From positions 1 to 33,460 of the forward strand of contig CAZQTW010000067.1 in assembly GCA_964596165.1 (NCBI GenBank): a DNA stretch of 33,460 nucleotides, written 5' to 3'. This document shows, in pieces, positions 23,001 to 31,846 of the stretch. The stretch's first letter is position 1; the number at the start of each line of letters is the position of its first letter. This stretch comes from CAYUQT01 sp964596165 (GTDB lineage: Bacteria > Planctomycetota > Phycisphaerae > UBA1845 > JAFGLZ01). Below the pieces are notes generated by a model. It was not told where the DNA came from, did no database searches, and was given only the letters and a program-made list of their open reading frames with translations. Both the position numbers and the translations under genes were made by a program.

Positions 23001-24176
23001 ATGGCACGCGTTCTCATCCTTGACGGCGACACCAGGCAATCGCTGCCCATCATGCGGGCCTTGCGGGCGAAGGGACACCGAATCACGGTGGCGTGCGAAA
23101 GCCGTTTGGGCATGGGGTGGCTCTCCCGTTTTCCCCATCGCCGCGTCCTCGTGCCATCGGTCGCCAAGGAGCCGAATGCGTTTGCGGATGCCGTCATAGG
23201 CCTGCTGCGGCATGATCCTCATGATGTGACGATACCCCTGTTTGACCTTTGCGCCCATGTCGTCGCCGAGCGCAAGCAGGAACTCGAGCAGTACACTCGA
23301 GTCCCCCTGGTTGACCACGACATCTTCATGCTTGCCCGCGACAAGGCCAACACGATGCGAATCTGCCAAGAAAACAACATCGCCTGCCCCCGCACGTGGT
23401 TCCCCGAGGAACAATCCATCGACCAGATCGGTCGCGAGGTCAGGTATCCCGTTCTGGTCAAGCCGCGGATTGGCCACGGGGCCGCCGGCATTCGCTCCGC
23501 GCACTCTCTCACTGAATTGAACGAGGTATACTCGCGCGTCGTCGAATGCTACGGCCCCAGCATCGTGCAAGAGTTCATTCCTCAAACGGACATTCAGTAC
23601 AAGGCCCAACTGTTTCGCGATCGCGACGGGTCGTATAAGGCCGGCGTAGTGTTCAACAAGTTGCGGTACTTCCCCGTCACCGGCGGCACAAGTAGCGTCA
23701 ACTGCACCGTGCGGCGGGACGATATTCTCGACACCTGTCGGCGCCTCCTCGACAGGATGAACTGGACCAGTTACGCCGACGTCGATTTGATTCAGGACCC
23801 GCGAGACGGGATCGCCAAGGTGATGGAGATCAATCCCAGAGTGACCGGAAGCGTCAAAATCGCCTTCGTGGCCGGCGTCGATTTCGCCGACCTGTTGGTG
23901 CGCTTCGCTCTGAACGAACCGCTTCCGAACTACGAGAGCTATCGTGTCGGCATCTTCATGCGGTACATGCCGCTGGATATCCTGTGGTTCATCTACTCCC
24001 CGGACCGCTTCCGAGCGAAGCCCAGTTGGTTCAAGTTTTGGGGCGGCAATCTTTGTGAGCAGGTATTGACCCTGGACGACCCGGTCCCATTCATCGGACT
24101 GTTCCTGGGCGGCCTGGCCAAACTCATGTCGCCCAAAGTGCGAGCGGCGAAACTGGTCAGGGCGAGACGGGAATAG
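23001..24176 (+). CDS. ATP-grasp ligase, CarB/PylC-like
   Basis: This predicted ATP-dependent carboxylate-amine (or thiol) ligase of 391 residues uses an acyl-phosphate intermediate. A Rossmann-like pre-ATP-grasp domain (1-105; VLILDGD at 4-10) leads into DKANTM (114-119). The ATP-binding lysine loop is VLVKPRIGHGAAGI (151-164), the adenine-contact strand VQEFIP (189-194), and the metal ligands D262 and MEINPR (275-280). The C-terminal 90 residues are hydrophobic and positively charged. The sequence resembles the ATP-grasp proteins seen in exopolysaccharide/PEP-CTERM loci, and the next gene is an XrtA-type deacetylase. Joining an amino acid or amine to a glycan precursor is plausible; the substrate is unknown. 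Confidence 0.85.
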   Translation: MARVLILDGDTRQSLPIMRALRAKGHRITVACESRLGMGWLSRFPHRRVLVPSVAKEPNAFADAVIGLLRHDPHDVTIPLFDLCAHVVAERKQELEQYTRVPLVDHDIFMLARDKANTMRICQENNIACPRTWFPEEQSIDQIGREVRYPVLVKPRIGHGAAGIRSAHSLTELNEVYSRVVECYGPSIVQEFIPQTDIQYKAQLFRDRDGSYKAGVVFNKLRYFPVTGGTSSVNCTVRRDDILDTCRRLLDRMNWTSYADVDLIQDPRDGIAKVMEINPRVTGSVKIAFVAGVDFADLLVRFALNEPLPNYESYRVGIFMRYMPLDILWFIYSPDRFRAKPSWFKFWGGNLCEQVLTLDDPVPFIGLFLGGLAKLMSPKVRAAKLVRARRE

Positions 24177-24315
24177 GAGAGAAAAACTGACGATGCGGCC
24201 CTGTCGCCTGCCACTGCGACGCCACTTGCGTTGGGACTCGACGTCGGACTCGTGCGGAGCCCTTCATTGCGTCCGGCACATTGGCCGATGACCGGATCAA
24301 GGACATGAGAAAATC

Positions 24316-25226
<911 letters not shown>

Positions 25227-25230
<4 letters not shown>

Positions 25231-26321
25231 AGGTCATCAACATCTGCGGTGCCCGCCCCAATTTCATGAAGGTGGCTCCCCTCATGCGTGCCTACCAAGG
25301 GTATTCGTCGATTCATCCGATGATCGTCCACACCGGTCAGCACTATGACGCCAAAATGAGTCATCTGTTCTTTGAGGAGCTGGAGATCCCCCGCCCCGAC
25401 CTGAACCTAGGGGTGGGCAGCGGCACGCACGCCCAGCAGACGGCCGAGATCATGCGGCGATTCGAACCGGTGGTCTTGGAGCACAAGCCGGACATGGTGC
25501 TGGTCGTCGGCGATGTGAACAGCACCATCGCATGTGCCTTGGTGGCCGCAAAGATCGGTGTCGCCGTCGCGCACGTCGAGGCCGGACTTCGAAGTTTTGA
25601 TCGTACGATGCCCGAGGAGATCAACCGCATCCTCACCGACGCCATCAGTGACCTGCTCTTCGTCAGCGAACGCAGTGGGTTGGAGAACCTCGGACGAGAG
25701 GGCGTCGATTCCCGCAAAGTGCATTTCGTCGGCGACGTGATGATAGACACGTTACTCTCCAATCGGCATAAGGCCGATCGTACGACGATCCTGACCGACT
25801 TGAACCTCACGCCCAAGGGGTATGTTGTCGTCACCCTCCATCGGCCGAGCAATGTCGACGATCCGAACGTGTTCGGCCGGATCCTCGATGCCTTCGAGCA
25901 GGTTCAGTCAGATCTGCCGATTGTCTTTCCGATGCATCCTCGGACGCGAAGCAACATCGGGAAGATGGGGCTCGGCGTAAGGGTCGATGGAATGAAGCGA
26001 CTGAAGATCATCGAACCGCTCGGCTACCTGGAGTTCCTGAAGCTGATCGCCGAGGCAGCCGTCGTCATGACCGATTCGGGCGGCATCCAGGAGGAGACGA
26101 CTATCCTGAAAGTCCCCTGCCTCACCGTAAGGGAGAACACCGAACGGCCGGTCACGATCGAACAGGGCACTAACCAACTCGTCGGCACCGATCCCGATCG
26201 GATCGTCGCGGCCTATCGCGATGTCCGAAGCCGCCGTCTTGCGGACAAACCGCCGCCGGAAATGTGGGACGGCAAGGCAGCCGAGCGAATCGCCGAGATC
26301 TTGGCCGCGTGGTCACGGTAA
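25227..26321 (+). CDS. wecB: UDP-N-acetylglucosamine 2-epimerase (non-hydrolysing)
   Basis: This cytoplasmic enzyme interconverts UDP-GlcNAc and UDP-ManNAc, feeding ManNAc or ManNAcA into surface glycans. The 364-residue product has the family's N-terminal GARPNFMK (8-15), HTGQHYD (35-41), GD at 95-96, HVEAGLRS (116-123, Glu118), MPEEINR (128-134), HRPSNVD (205-211), DSGGIQEE (283-290) and RENTERP (302-308). All key catalytic and UDP-binding residues appear present and the length is typical. The start overlaps the stop of the deacetylase gene by 4 bases, which indicates coupled translation. Confidence 0.95.
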
Positions 26322-26414
26322 CGCGGCCGGCGGCAGCCAACGAAAAAGCGTGTCACCAAGACCCGGGGCGACCCGCCGCAATCGGATGCTCACCGCTGCT
26401 CCGCAACAAGCATG

Positions 26415-26429
26415 ACGTCAAGTTGACGT
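26415..26429. promoter_or_regulatory. 15-base palindrome between convergent genes
   Basis: ACGTCAA-G-TTGACGT is a perfect odd-length palindrome with one more matching pair outside a mismatch. It sits in the 136-base gap between the wecB stop and the end of the opposing oxidoreductase gene. It could be a protein-binding site or, folded with a 5-base loop, a short terminator stem. The remaining gap shows nothing recognisable. Confidence 0.35.
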
Positions 26430-26457
26430 GACCGCGAAAGGCCGATGCATTCCGCTG

Positions 26458-28638
26458 TCATTCCGCCGGTGCTTCGCCGACGAGCGAGATGGGGACGCCG
26501 CTCCGCAGGCTTTCGACCGCGCGGATGCTTGCCAGCGAACTGACGACGGCGTCTTCGATCGGGATCGGGCTGGGTCCGCCGCTCCGGACGGCGTCGATCA
26601 AGGCTCGCAGTTCATCCGCCTGCCCCTTGTCCTGGGCCGTCCGCGTGCGCTTCTCCGAGCCATCACGAACCGTCAGTAGGGTTCTGAAATCGTCTATCAC
26701 GGACACCCGGCCGTCGCCGAAGACTTCTATTCGTTCCTTGCTGAAGGACGTGTCGCCGCCGGCCAGATACGCCACACTGGCCACCGATCCGCTCGCCAAC
26801 CGCAGGGTGATGAAGCAGTGGTCTTCGGGTACCGCGCCGCATGCACCGTTGGCGATCGACTGCGCGAAGACGCCGATCGGCCGGCTACCGTCGAGGAAGC
26901 CGGCCAGATCGATGAAGTGGCATGCCTCGGCAACGATCCGCCCCCCGCCTTGTCTGGGGTCATAGGTCCAGTGCCCGGGCGGTATGGCTCCGGCGTTGCA
27001 CCGGTAAGAGATCGTCAAAGGTCCGTGAGACACCCCGACGTGTTCTTTCGCCAGCCGCGTCAGCGGGGCGAACCGCCGGTTGAACCCGACCATGACGAAC
27101 CCGTTCGTCTCCCGTTGAGCCGCCAACACTTCGGCCAGACCGTCTTCGTCGACGGCGAGGGGCTTCTCCACGAACACACACTTGCCCGCGCGCAGTCCCG
27201 CTGCCGTCACGACGGGGTGAAGGTCGTGCCGGGTGGCGACCACAATCAGATTGATCGAGGAATCCGCCAGCAGTTCCTGGTAGTCCGTCGTGGCGAAGCG
27301 GAATCCGAACTTGGCGGCCGCGTGCTGGGCCGTCGGGCCGGTCGCGGTCGCCACGCCCGCCATGTCGACGTTTCGCATCTTTTTGAGAAGCGGCAAGAGG
27401 ACCGACGACGCGTACTGTCCCGCCCCGACGAGCCCGATCCCCACCCGGTTTGCGGGCCGGCGGACCGCCGGGCCGGCGGGTTGGGACAAATCGATTCTGC
27501 GGGCGGGTGCTTCATCGGCAGGATACCGAAGAATGATCCCCATCGGTTTGCGATCCGCACCGGCGCCGGAGAGCATCGCGTAAGCCTGGTCCGCCCTTTC
27601 GACGTCGAAGCGGTGCGTGATGAGTTGTTTGACGTTCAGCTTGCCCTGGGCAATCAGGTCGATGACGGCGACCATGTTGCGCTGCTCGGTCCAAGGCACG
27701 TAGGCAGGCGGGTAATCGATGCCCTTCTCTTCATAGGTGGTGTCGTAACGCCCGGGACCGTAAGACCGCGACATGCGGAATTCCAATTCCTTCTCGTAGA
27801 ACGGCTTCCGCGGGATCGTCATGCCGAAGTCGCCCACGCCGATGATGCGCCCGCGGAATCGGGAGACCTCGATCGCCTGTTCGAGCGGTTCGTTGCTGGG
27901 AGTGGCGGCCATGACGAAGACGGCGTCGGCGCCGCGCCCGTCGGTGGCCGCCTTCGCGCGATCGGCAAGCGAACCGGGATCGCATACGTCATTCGTACCG
28001 AGTTGACGCGCCAAGCCCTGTCGATCGCCATCCGGGTCGGACCCGATCACTCGACAACCGTTGGCGCGCAAAATCTGGGCCAGGATCTGCCCGATCAGCC
28101 CCAGGCCGATGACGGCGACGCGTTCGCCCAGTTCCACCTTGGCGATTCGCACGGCTTGCATTGCCACCGCGCCCACACAAGCGAATGCCCCGTCCTCATC
28201 GCCGACGTTTGCCGGCAGATTGACCAGCAGGTTTTGCGGCACGTAGACGAACCCGGCATGAGAGGCATAGCCGCCACCGCCGCAGGCCACACGGTTGCCG
28301 ACGCCGACTTCTCGAATGCCCTCGGCGACGGCCACGACCTCGCCGGCGCTGCTGTAACCCTGAAGGAGCGGCTGATCCAGCCGGGCCATCGCCGTCGACA
28401 ACGCGGCTCGGAGCCCGTCGCGCTTGACCTTGTTGAGGAACTGTCTTGCCAGATCGGGGCGCTGGCGGGCCTTACCGATGAGCGACTTGGACGCCAGTTC
28501 GACGAGCCCTCGCTCGGTACCGGCTGAGATGAGCGAGCACCGTGTCCGAACAAGCGCCCCCGGACCGCGAATGGCCGGCGCGGGAACCTCGGCAATCGTC
28601 AATTGCCCCGTCCGCATGTTCTGAATGATCTGTTTCAT
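26458..28638 (-). CDS. Bi-domain oxidoreductase (alcohol dehydrogenase + Gfo/Idh/MocA)
   Basis: This natural fusion of 726 residues resembles the 'bi-domain-containing oxidoreductase' proteins of polysaccharide loci. Residues 1-370 are an MDR/zinc-type alcohol-dehydrogenase domain: CSLISAGTE (34-42), YSSAGEV (95-101) and the NAD-binding GLGLIG (178-183); the structural-zinc cysteine cluster is not seen. Residues about 397-726 are a Gfo/Idh/MocA domain: GLVGAGQY (402-409) and VEKPLAV (490-496). It probably performs linked redox steps on a nucleotide sugar or glycan-derived sugar. The ATG (28636-28638) has GGAGG 9 bases upstream. It is a single-gene unit facing a GT operon. Confidence 0.9.
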   Translation of the reverse strand: MKQIIQNMRTGQLTIAEVPAPAIRGPGALVRTRCSLISAGTERGLVELASKSLIGKARQRPDLARQFLNKVKRDGLRAALSTAMARLDQPLLQGYSSAGEVVAVAEGIREVGVGNRVACGGGGYASHAGFVYVPQNLLVNLPANVGDEDGAFACVGAVAMQAVRIAKVELGERVAVIGLGLIGQILAQILRANGCRVIGSDPDGDRQGLARQLGTNDVCDPGSLADRAKAATDGRGADAVFVMAATPSNEPLEQAIEVSRFRGRIIGVGDFGMTIPRKPFYEKELEFRMSRSYGPGRYDTTYEEKGIDYPPAYVPWTEQRNMVAVIDLIAQGKLNVKQLITHRFDVERADQAYAMLSGAGADRKPMGIILRYPADEAPARRIDLSQPAGPAVRRPANRVGIGLVGAGQYASSVLLPLLKKMRNVDMAGVATATGPTAQHAAAKFGFRFATTDYQELLADSSINLIVVATRHDLHPVVTAAGLRAGKCVFVEKPLAVDEDGLAEVLAAQRETNGFVMVGFNRRFAPLTRLAKEHVGVSHGPLTISYRCNAGAIPPGHWTYDPRQGGGRIVAEACHFIDLAGFLDGSRPIGVFAQSIANGACGAVPEDHCFITLRLASGSVASVAYLAGGDTSFSKERIEVFGDGRVSVIDDFRTLLTVRDGSEKRTRTAQDKGQADELRALIDAVRSGGPSPIPIEDAVVSSLASIRAVESLRSGVPISLVGEAPAE

Positions 28639-28664
28639 GAACCCCAGCCTCCGCGGAAGGCCAC

Positions 28665-28670
28665 ATTATA
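28665..28670 (-). promoter_or_regulatory. Perfect -10 box upstream of the bi-domain oxidoreductase
   Basis: On the minus strand TATAAT occurs at 28665-28670, 27 bases before the ATG, leaving room for a very short leader with GGAGG. No good -35 is seen at 16-18 bases; a run of seven G fills part of the spacer. Confidence 0.4.
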
Positions 28671-28719
28671 CCCCCCCGTCCGCGCCGACGAACACCCCTT
28701 TGACCGGCCTGCGGTGCGT

Positions 28720-28749
28720 TTGACCATGCCCGGACCAGCAAGCTATGAT
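28720..28749 (+). promoter_or_regulatory. Sigma70-type promoter for the GT4/acyltransferase/ATP-grasp genes
   Basis: TTGACC (28720-28725) and TATGAT (28744-28749) are separated by 18 bases, with five of six matches in each box. The leader to the GTG start would be about 100 bases and contains GAGATGT twice (28761 and 28780). A second TTTGACC lies 20 bases before the -35 copy (28699 and 28719). Confidence 0.55.
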
Positions 28750-28855
28750 GCAGAGTTATTGAGATGTGTCGTCTTGTTCGAGATGTCTATGCATAAGGCC
28801 GAGCGTGTTCGTGTGCATCAGAACGACGTGCAACCCGCGAACGTCGGAGGCTGAC

Positions 28856-29980
28856 GTGTCTGACCGCCCTATTCGCGTCGTCCACGTAATCGCTCAGATC
28901 GGTGTGGGAGGCGCCGAGAAGCAACTCCGTGAATTGGTGGTTCACAGCAACGCCGACCTCGTCAACCACCAAGTCCTCTACTACAGTGACTCATTGGATA
29001 CCGAGGAGTTCAAGTTCTACAATGAGGCCGGCATCTCCCTGGCACGTGTACCGCGGGACAAGCACCATCCGTTTCGATTTCTTCGAGACCTGGCGGCTGC
29101 GATCCGCCATCGGAGGCCGGACATCGTGCATTGTTGGCTGACCGGAGCGTCTTTCTGGGGTCGGCTGGCGGCCCTTAGAGCAGGCGTCAGGCGTATCGTC
29201 GTCGCGTTCCGTGCAGCCGAAGTCGAGCAGGCTCTTGCCCTCAGGACTCTTGAGTGGCTGACAAAGCAACGGGTGTGCCATTTGGCCAACAGCCGGGGAT
29301 GTGCGAATTCGGTGGCGAAAACGCTCCGTCTGCCGCCCGAACGGTTTCGCGTGATTCCCAACGGCATCGACATCCGTCGGTTCTCCCCGAGGGATGACCG
29401 CGATCAACTTCTTCGAGAACTAGGTCTTTCCAATGACCACAAGTTGGTCGTGTCGGTGGGTCGCTTAACGGCGGCCAAGAACTACCCGATGTTGCTTCGG
29501 ATCGCCCAACGGTCCAAGGGGAGACTGCCTGTCCGATTTCTGATTGTTGGGCACGGAGAGCGCGAAACTGAATTGCGCGCGATGGCAAATGATCTCGGTG
29601 TGACTGACATCGTCTATTTCCTGGGTCTGCGGCACGACGTGGCAAGGATTTTGAAAGCGGCAGACATCTTCTGCTTCTGCAGCCTCCGAGAGGGTTTCCC
29701 GAACGCCTTGCTGGAGGCGATGGCGACCGGACTGCCGATCGTGACCACGTGTTTCGCCGGCGCGGACGAGTTGATTGAGGACGGCGCAAACGGACGCCTG
29801 ATTCGGATGAACGACGATGCGGTGGGTTACGATGCAATCAAGGCATATCTCGATGATCCTTCGCTCGCACAACGTATGGCGAATAATGCGCGCAGAACTG
29901 CAGGAGAACGGTTTTCGATGGAGCGAATGGTGAATTCCACTACAGCCCTCTATGCTGAGTTGTTGAGACAGATTCCATGA
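28856..29980 (+). CDS. Family 4 glycosyltransferase
   Basis: This predicted retaining GT-B glycosyltransferase has 374 residues. The start is GTG at 28856-28858 because GGAGG (28846-28850) lies 5 bases upstream; an in-frame ATG at 28766 would add 30 Cys/Arg-rich residues and has no ribosome site. The N-terminal loop GVGGAEKQL (16-24) is the common acceptor-domain motif, NGID (169-172) is the inter-domain motif, SVGRLTAAKN (200-209) opens the donor domain, and the EX7E pair is E279/E287 (REGFPNALLEAMATG). The stop overlaps the start of the acyltransferase as ATGA. The linkage and sugar are unknown. Confidence 0.9.
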   Translation: MSDRPIRVVHVIAQIGVGGAEKQLRELVVHSNADLVNHQVLYYSDSLDTEEFKFYNEAGISLARVPRDKHHPFRFLRDLAAAIRHRRPDIVHCWLTGASFWGRLAALRAGVRRIVVAFRAAEVEQALALRTLEWLTKQRVCHLANSRGCANSVAKTLRLPPERFRVIPNGIDIRRFSPRDDRDQLLRELGLSNDHKLVVSVGRLTAAKNYPMLLRIAQRSKGRLPVRFLIVGHGERETELRAMANDLGVTDIVYFLGLRHDVARILKAADIFCFCSLREGFPNALLEAMATGLPIVTTCFAGADELIEDGANGRLIRMNDDAVGYDAIKAYLDDPSLAQRMANNARRTAGERFSMERMVNSTTALYAELLRQIP

Positions 29981-30522
29981 GTCCGGGAAGAATGCTCAGG
30001 CTCGCTGTGTATTACTTGTTTGCCCGGCATCTGCCGGGCTCCGACAATCGTTTCGGCATGTGGACTCGCGTTGTCCGCGAGGTGGTCTGTCGGGGACTTT
30101 TCAAGAAAGCCGGACGGCACATCAACGTCGAGAAAGGCGCCTACTTCGGCTTGGGCTCCGAGATCGAAATCGGCGACCATTCCGGAATCGGCGTCGACTG
30201 TTGTCTCTGGGGCCCCGTAAAAATCGGGAAGTACGTAATGATGGGGCCGGAAGTAATGATTATTACGAGAAATCATCACTTTGAACGAACGGATGTCCCG
30301 ATGCAACAGCAGGGCTATTGGCCTGCGAAACCCGTCATCATTGGTGATGACGTCTGGATTGGCTGCCGGGTGACGATTATGCCCGGTGTCACTATCGGCA
30401 AAGGGGCTATTATTGCCGCCGGGGCAGTGGTCACGAAGGACGTGGCGGAGTACGCAATCGTGGGCGGGGTCCCCGCCAAGTTGATTCGATATCGGAAACC
30501 TCAGGTTTCCCAGCCCGCATGA
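29977..30522 (+). CDS. Hexapeptide-repeat O-/N-acyltransferase
   Basis: This is a left-handed beta-helix acyltransferase of 181 residues, of the sugar O-acetyltransferase group (LacA/WcaF-like). The N-terminal 45 residues are a basic, partly hydrophobic helix that may associate with the membrane. Hexapeptide turns run from about 55 to 155, with the catalytic-His loop TRNHHFERTD (97-106; H100 or H101) and the conserved end GDDVWIGCRVTIMPGV (123-138) and GGVPAKLI (163-170). It would transfer an acetyl or similar group from CoA to a glycan or its precursor. It is translationally coupled to the GT4 gene, so it probably modifies the same repeat unit. Confidence 0.9.
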   Translation: MSPGRMLRLAVYYLFARHLPGSDNRFGMWTRVVREVVCRGLFKKAGRHINVEKGAYFGLGSEIEIGDHSGIGVDCCLWGPVKIGKYVMMGPEVMIITRNHHFERTDVPMQQQGYWPAKPVIIGDDVWIGCRVTIMPGVTIGKGAIIAAGAVVTKDVAEYAIVGGVPAKLIRYRKPQVSQPA

Positions 30523-30618
30523 TGCCCGCCGCGCGGCTTCCCGTGAAACCCTTCTCACTGCACCAAGTTCTTCATTGAGGATGCCGATGACTGTGTACGT
30601 CCGCCGTTGAGGTTTGAT

Positions 30619-30647
30619 TTGATTGCGACTCTGGCCCTCTGTAGCAT
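30619..30647 (+). promoter_or_regulatory. Possible internal promoter before the second ATP-grasp gene
   Basis: TTGATT (30619-30624) and TAGCAT (30642-30647) are 17 bases apart in the 187-base gap following the acyltransferase. The gap is wide for an operon, so partly independent expression is possible. Confidence 0.3.
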
Positions 30648-30709
30648 AGAGCACGCAAGAAGCTTACGGCGGGGGTGTTTTCGAGACGTACTCACCGAGG
30701 AAGACGGCT

Positions 30710-31756
30710 ATGCCTATTACGCTCGCGATCCATCACCGGCCTACGAGTTTCTCCGAACGGTGGATCGAGTGCTGCACGCAGAACGGCATTTCACATAAGG
30801 TGGTCGACTGCTACCGGTCGGACATCATCCACGAACTGTCGACGGTGGATGGGCTTCTCTGGCACTTCACGCATGCATCACATCAAGATCTGATCATCGC
30901 TCGTCATGTGATCATGTCTGCGGAGAGGATGGGGGTTGTGGTTTATCCCAACACGGCGACGTGTTGGCATTTCGACGATAAGATTGCACAGAAGTACCTG
31001 CTCGAGTCGGTCGAGGCGCCCCTCGTGCCGACGTATGTCTCTTACAACAAAGAAGAGGCGCTGGCGTGGGCCGAGGGTGCGACATTCCCCAAGGTGTTCA
31101 AACTGAGGCGTGGCGCCGGCTCGACGAACGTCCGCCTGGTTCATAGCCGGTCGCAGGCAACATGGCTGATCAAGCGGATGTTCGGCCGAGGATTCGCGCC
31201 GGCCGGGACGCTATTCGGCGATCTGAATACGCGAGTAATCAAAGCTCGCAGGCGCGGCGACTTGTTGGGATTCATCAAACGAGCATCCCAGTCCTTCCTC
31301 ATCATGCGCCGCATCAACTATCAGATGAGCCCAGAACGCGGGTACGTCTACTTCCAGGACTTCATCTCTGGCAGCCTCTTCGACATTCGCGTCACCGTGA
31401 TAGGGGACCGGGCGTTCGGCTTCACCCGGAACGTGCGAAGGAATGATTTTCGAGCATCCGGCAGCGGTTCCATCGATTACGATCTGAGCCGCGTCGATCT
31501 GAACTGCGTGAGGACGGCATTCGATGTCCAGAAGAAGATCGGCGCCCAGAGCATCGCATTCGATTTTTTGTTGGATGAGAACAAGCAGCCGCGAATTCTA
31601 GAGTTGAGCTACGGATTCGCACCCAAACCAGTGTACGAGGTTCGAGGCCAGTGGGACCGGCAGATGAACTGGCACGAGGGCCACATCTGGCCACAGGACT
31701 TGATTCTGACCAATCTGATAAGCGAGATAGAGGCGTGCAAATCAAGTCGTCCGTAG
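30710..31756 (+). CDS. ATP-grasp protein, RimK-like, of glycan loci
   Basis: This predicted ATP-dependent ligase of 348 residues is only distantly related to the CarB-like one at 23001. The ATG has GAGG 9 bases upstream. The N-terminal domain (1-85) is followed by FDDKIAQK (88-95), the ATP-binding FKLRRGAGS (130-138), FQDFI (215-219), DIRV (225-228), TRNVRRNDF (239-247), AFDFLLDE (283-290) and ILELSYGF (296-303). The usual metal ligand pair E-x-N is E-x-S here (E298, S300). The C-terminal WHEGHIWPQD (321-330) resembles ATP-grasp proteins I associate with polysaccharide clusters. Amide formation between a glycan carboxylate and an amine, or amino-acid attachment, is inferred only. It follows GT4 and the acyltransferase and converges on the DUF362 gene. 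Confidence 0.8.
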   Translation: MPITLAIHHRPTSFSERWIECCTQNGISHKVVDCYRSDIIHELSTVDGLLWHFTHASHQDLIIARHVIMSAERMGVVVYPNTATCWHFDDKIAQKYLLESVEAPLVPTYVSYNKEEALAWAEGATFPKVFKLRRGAGSTNVRLVHSRSQATWLIKRMFGRGFAPAGTLFGDLNTRVIKARRRGDLLGFIKRASQSFLIMRRINYQMSPERGYVYFQDFISGSLFDIRVTVIGDRAFGFTRNVRRNDFRASGSGSIDYDLSRVDLNCVRTAFDVQKKIGAQSIAFDFLLDENKQPRILELSYGFAPKPVYEVRGQWDRQMNWHEGHIWPQDLILTNLISEIEACKSSRP

Positions 31757-31776
31757 CAGGGTGATCGGCCATGGGG

Positions 31777-31808
31777 ACAGGTTACCCAAGTCAGGTCATC
31801 GAACCTGT
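31777..31808. terminator. Possible hairpin between convergent genes
   Basis: ACAGGTT (31777-31783) pairs exactly with AACCTGT (31802-31808) across 18 bases, in the 90-base gap between the ATP-grasp stop and the DUF362 stop. The loop is long and there is no T-run, so the call is weak. Confidence 0.25.
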
Positions 31809-31846
31809 TCCTCGCATGCAGACCCGGGCAACATGCCTCGTCCCAA

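Noticed and set aside
26818..28527. 569-codon plus-strand open frame opposite the bi-domain oxidoreductase
   Set aside because: It mirrors the codon pattern of the true gene on the other strand, has no ribosome site at its start and no recognisable domain.
28766..28855. Upstream ATG start for the second GT4 gene
   Set aside because: It would add a Cys/Arg-rich leader without a ribosome site, whereas the GTG at 28856 has GGAGG at ideal spacing.
30523..30709. Possible small gene between the acyltransferase and the second ATP-grasp gene
   Set aside because: The open frames there run into the ATP-grasp gene in another frame, lack ribosome sites and show no family features; a promoter-like sequence explains the gap better.
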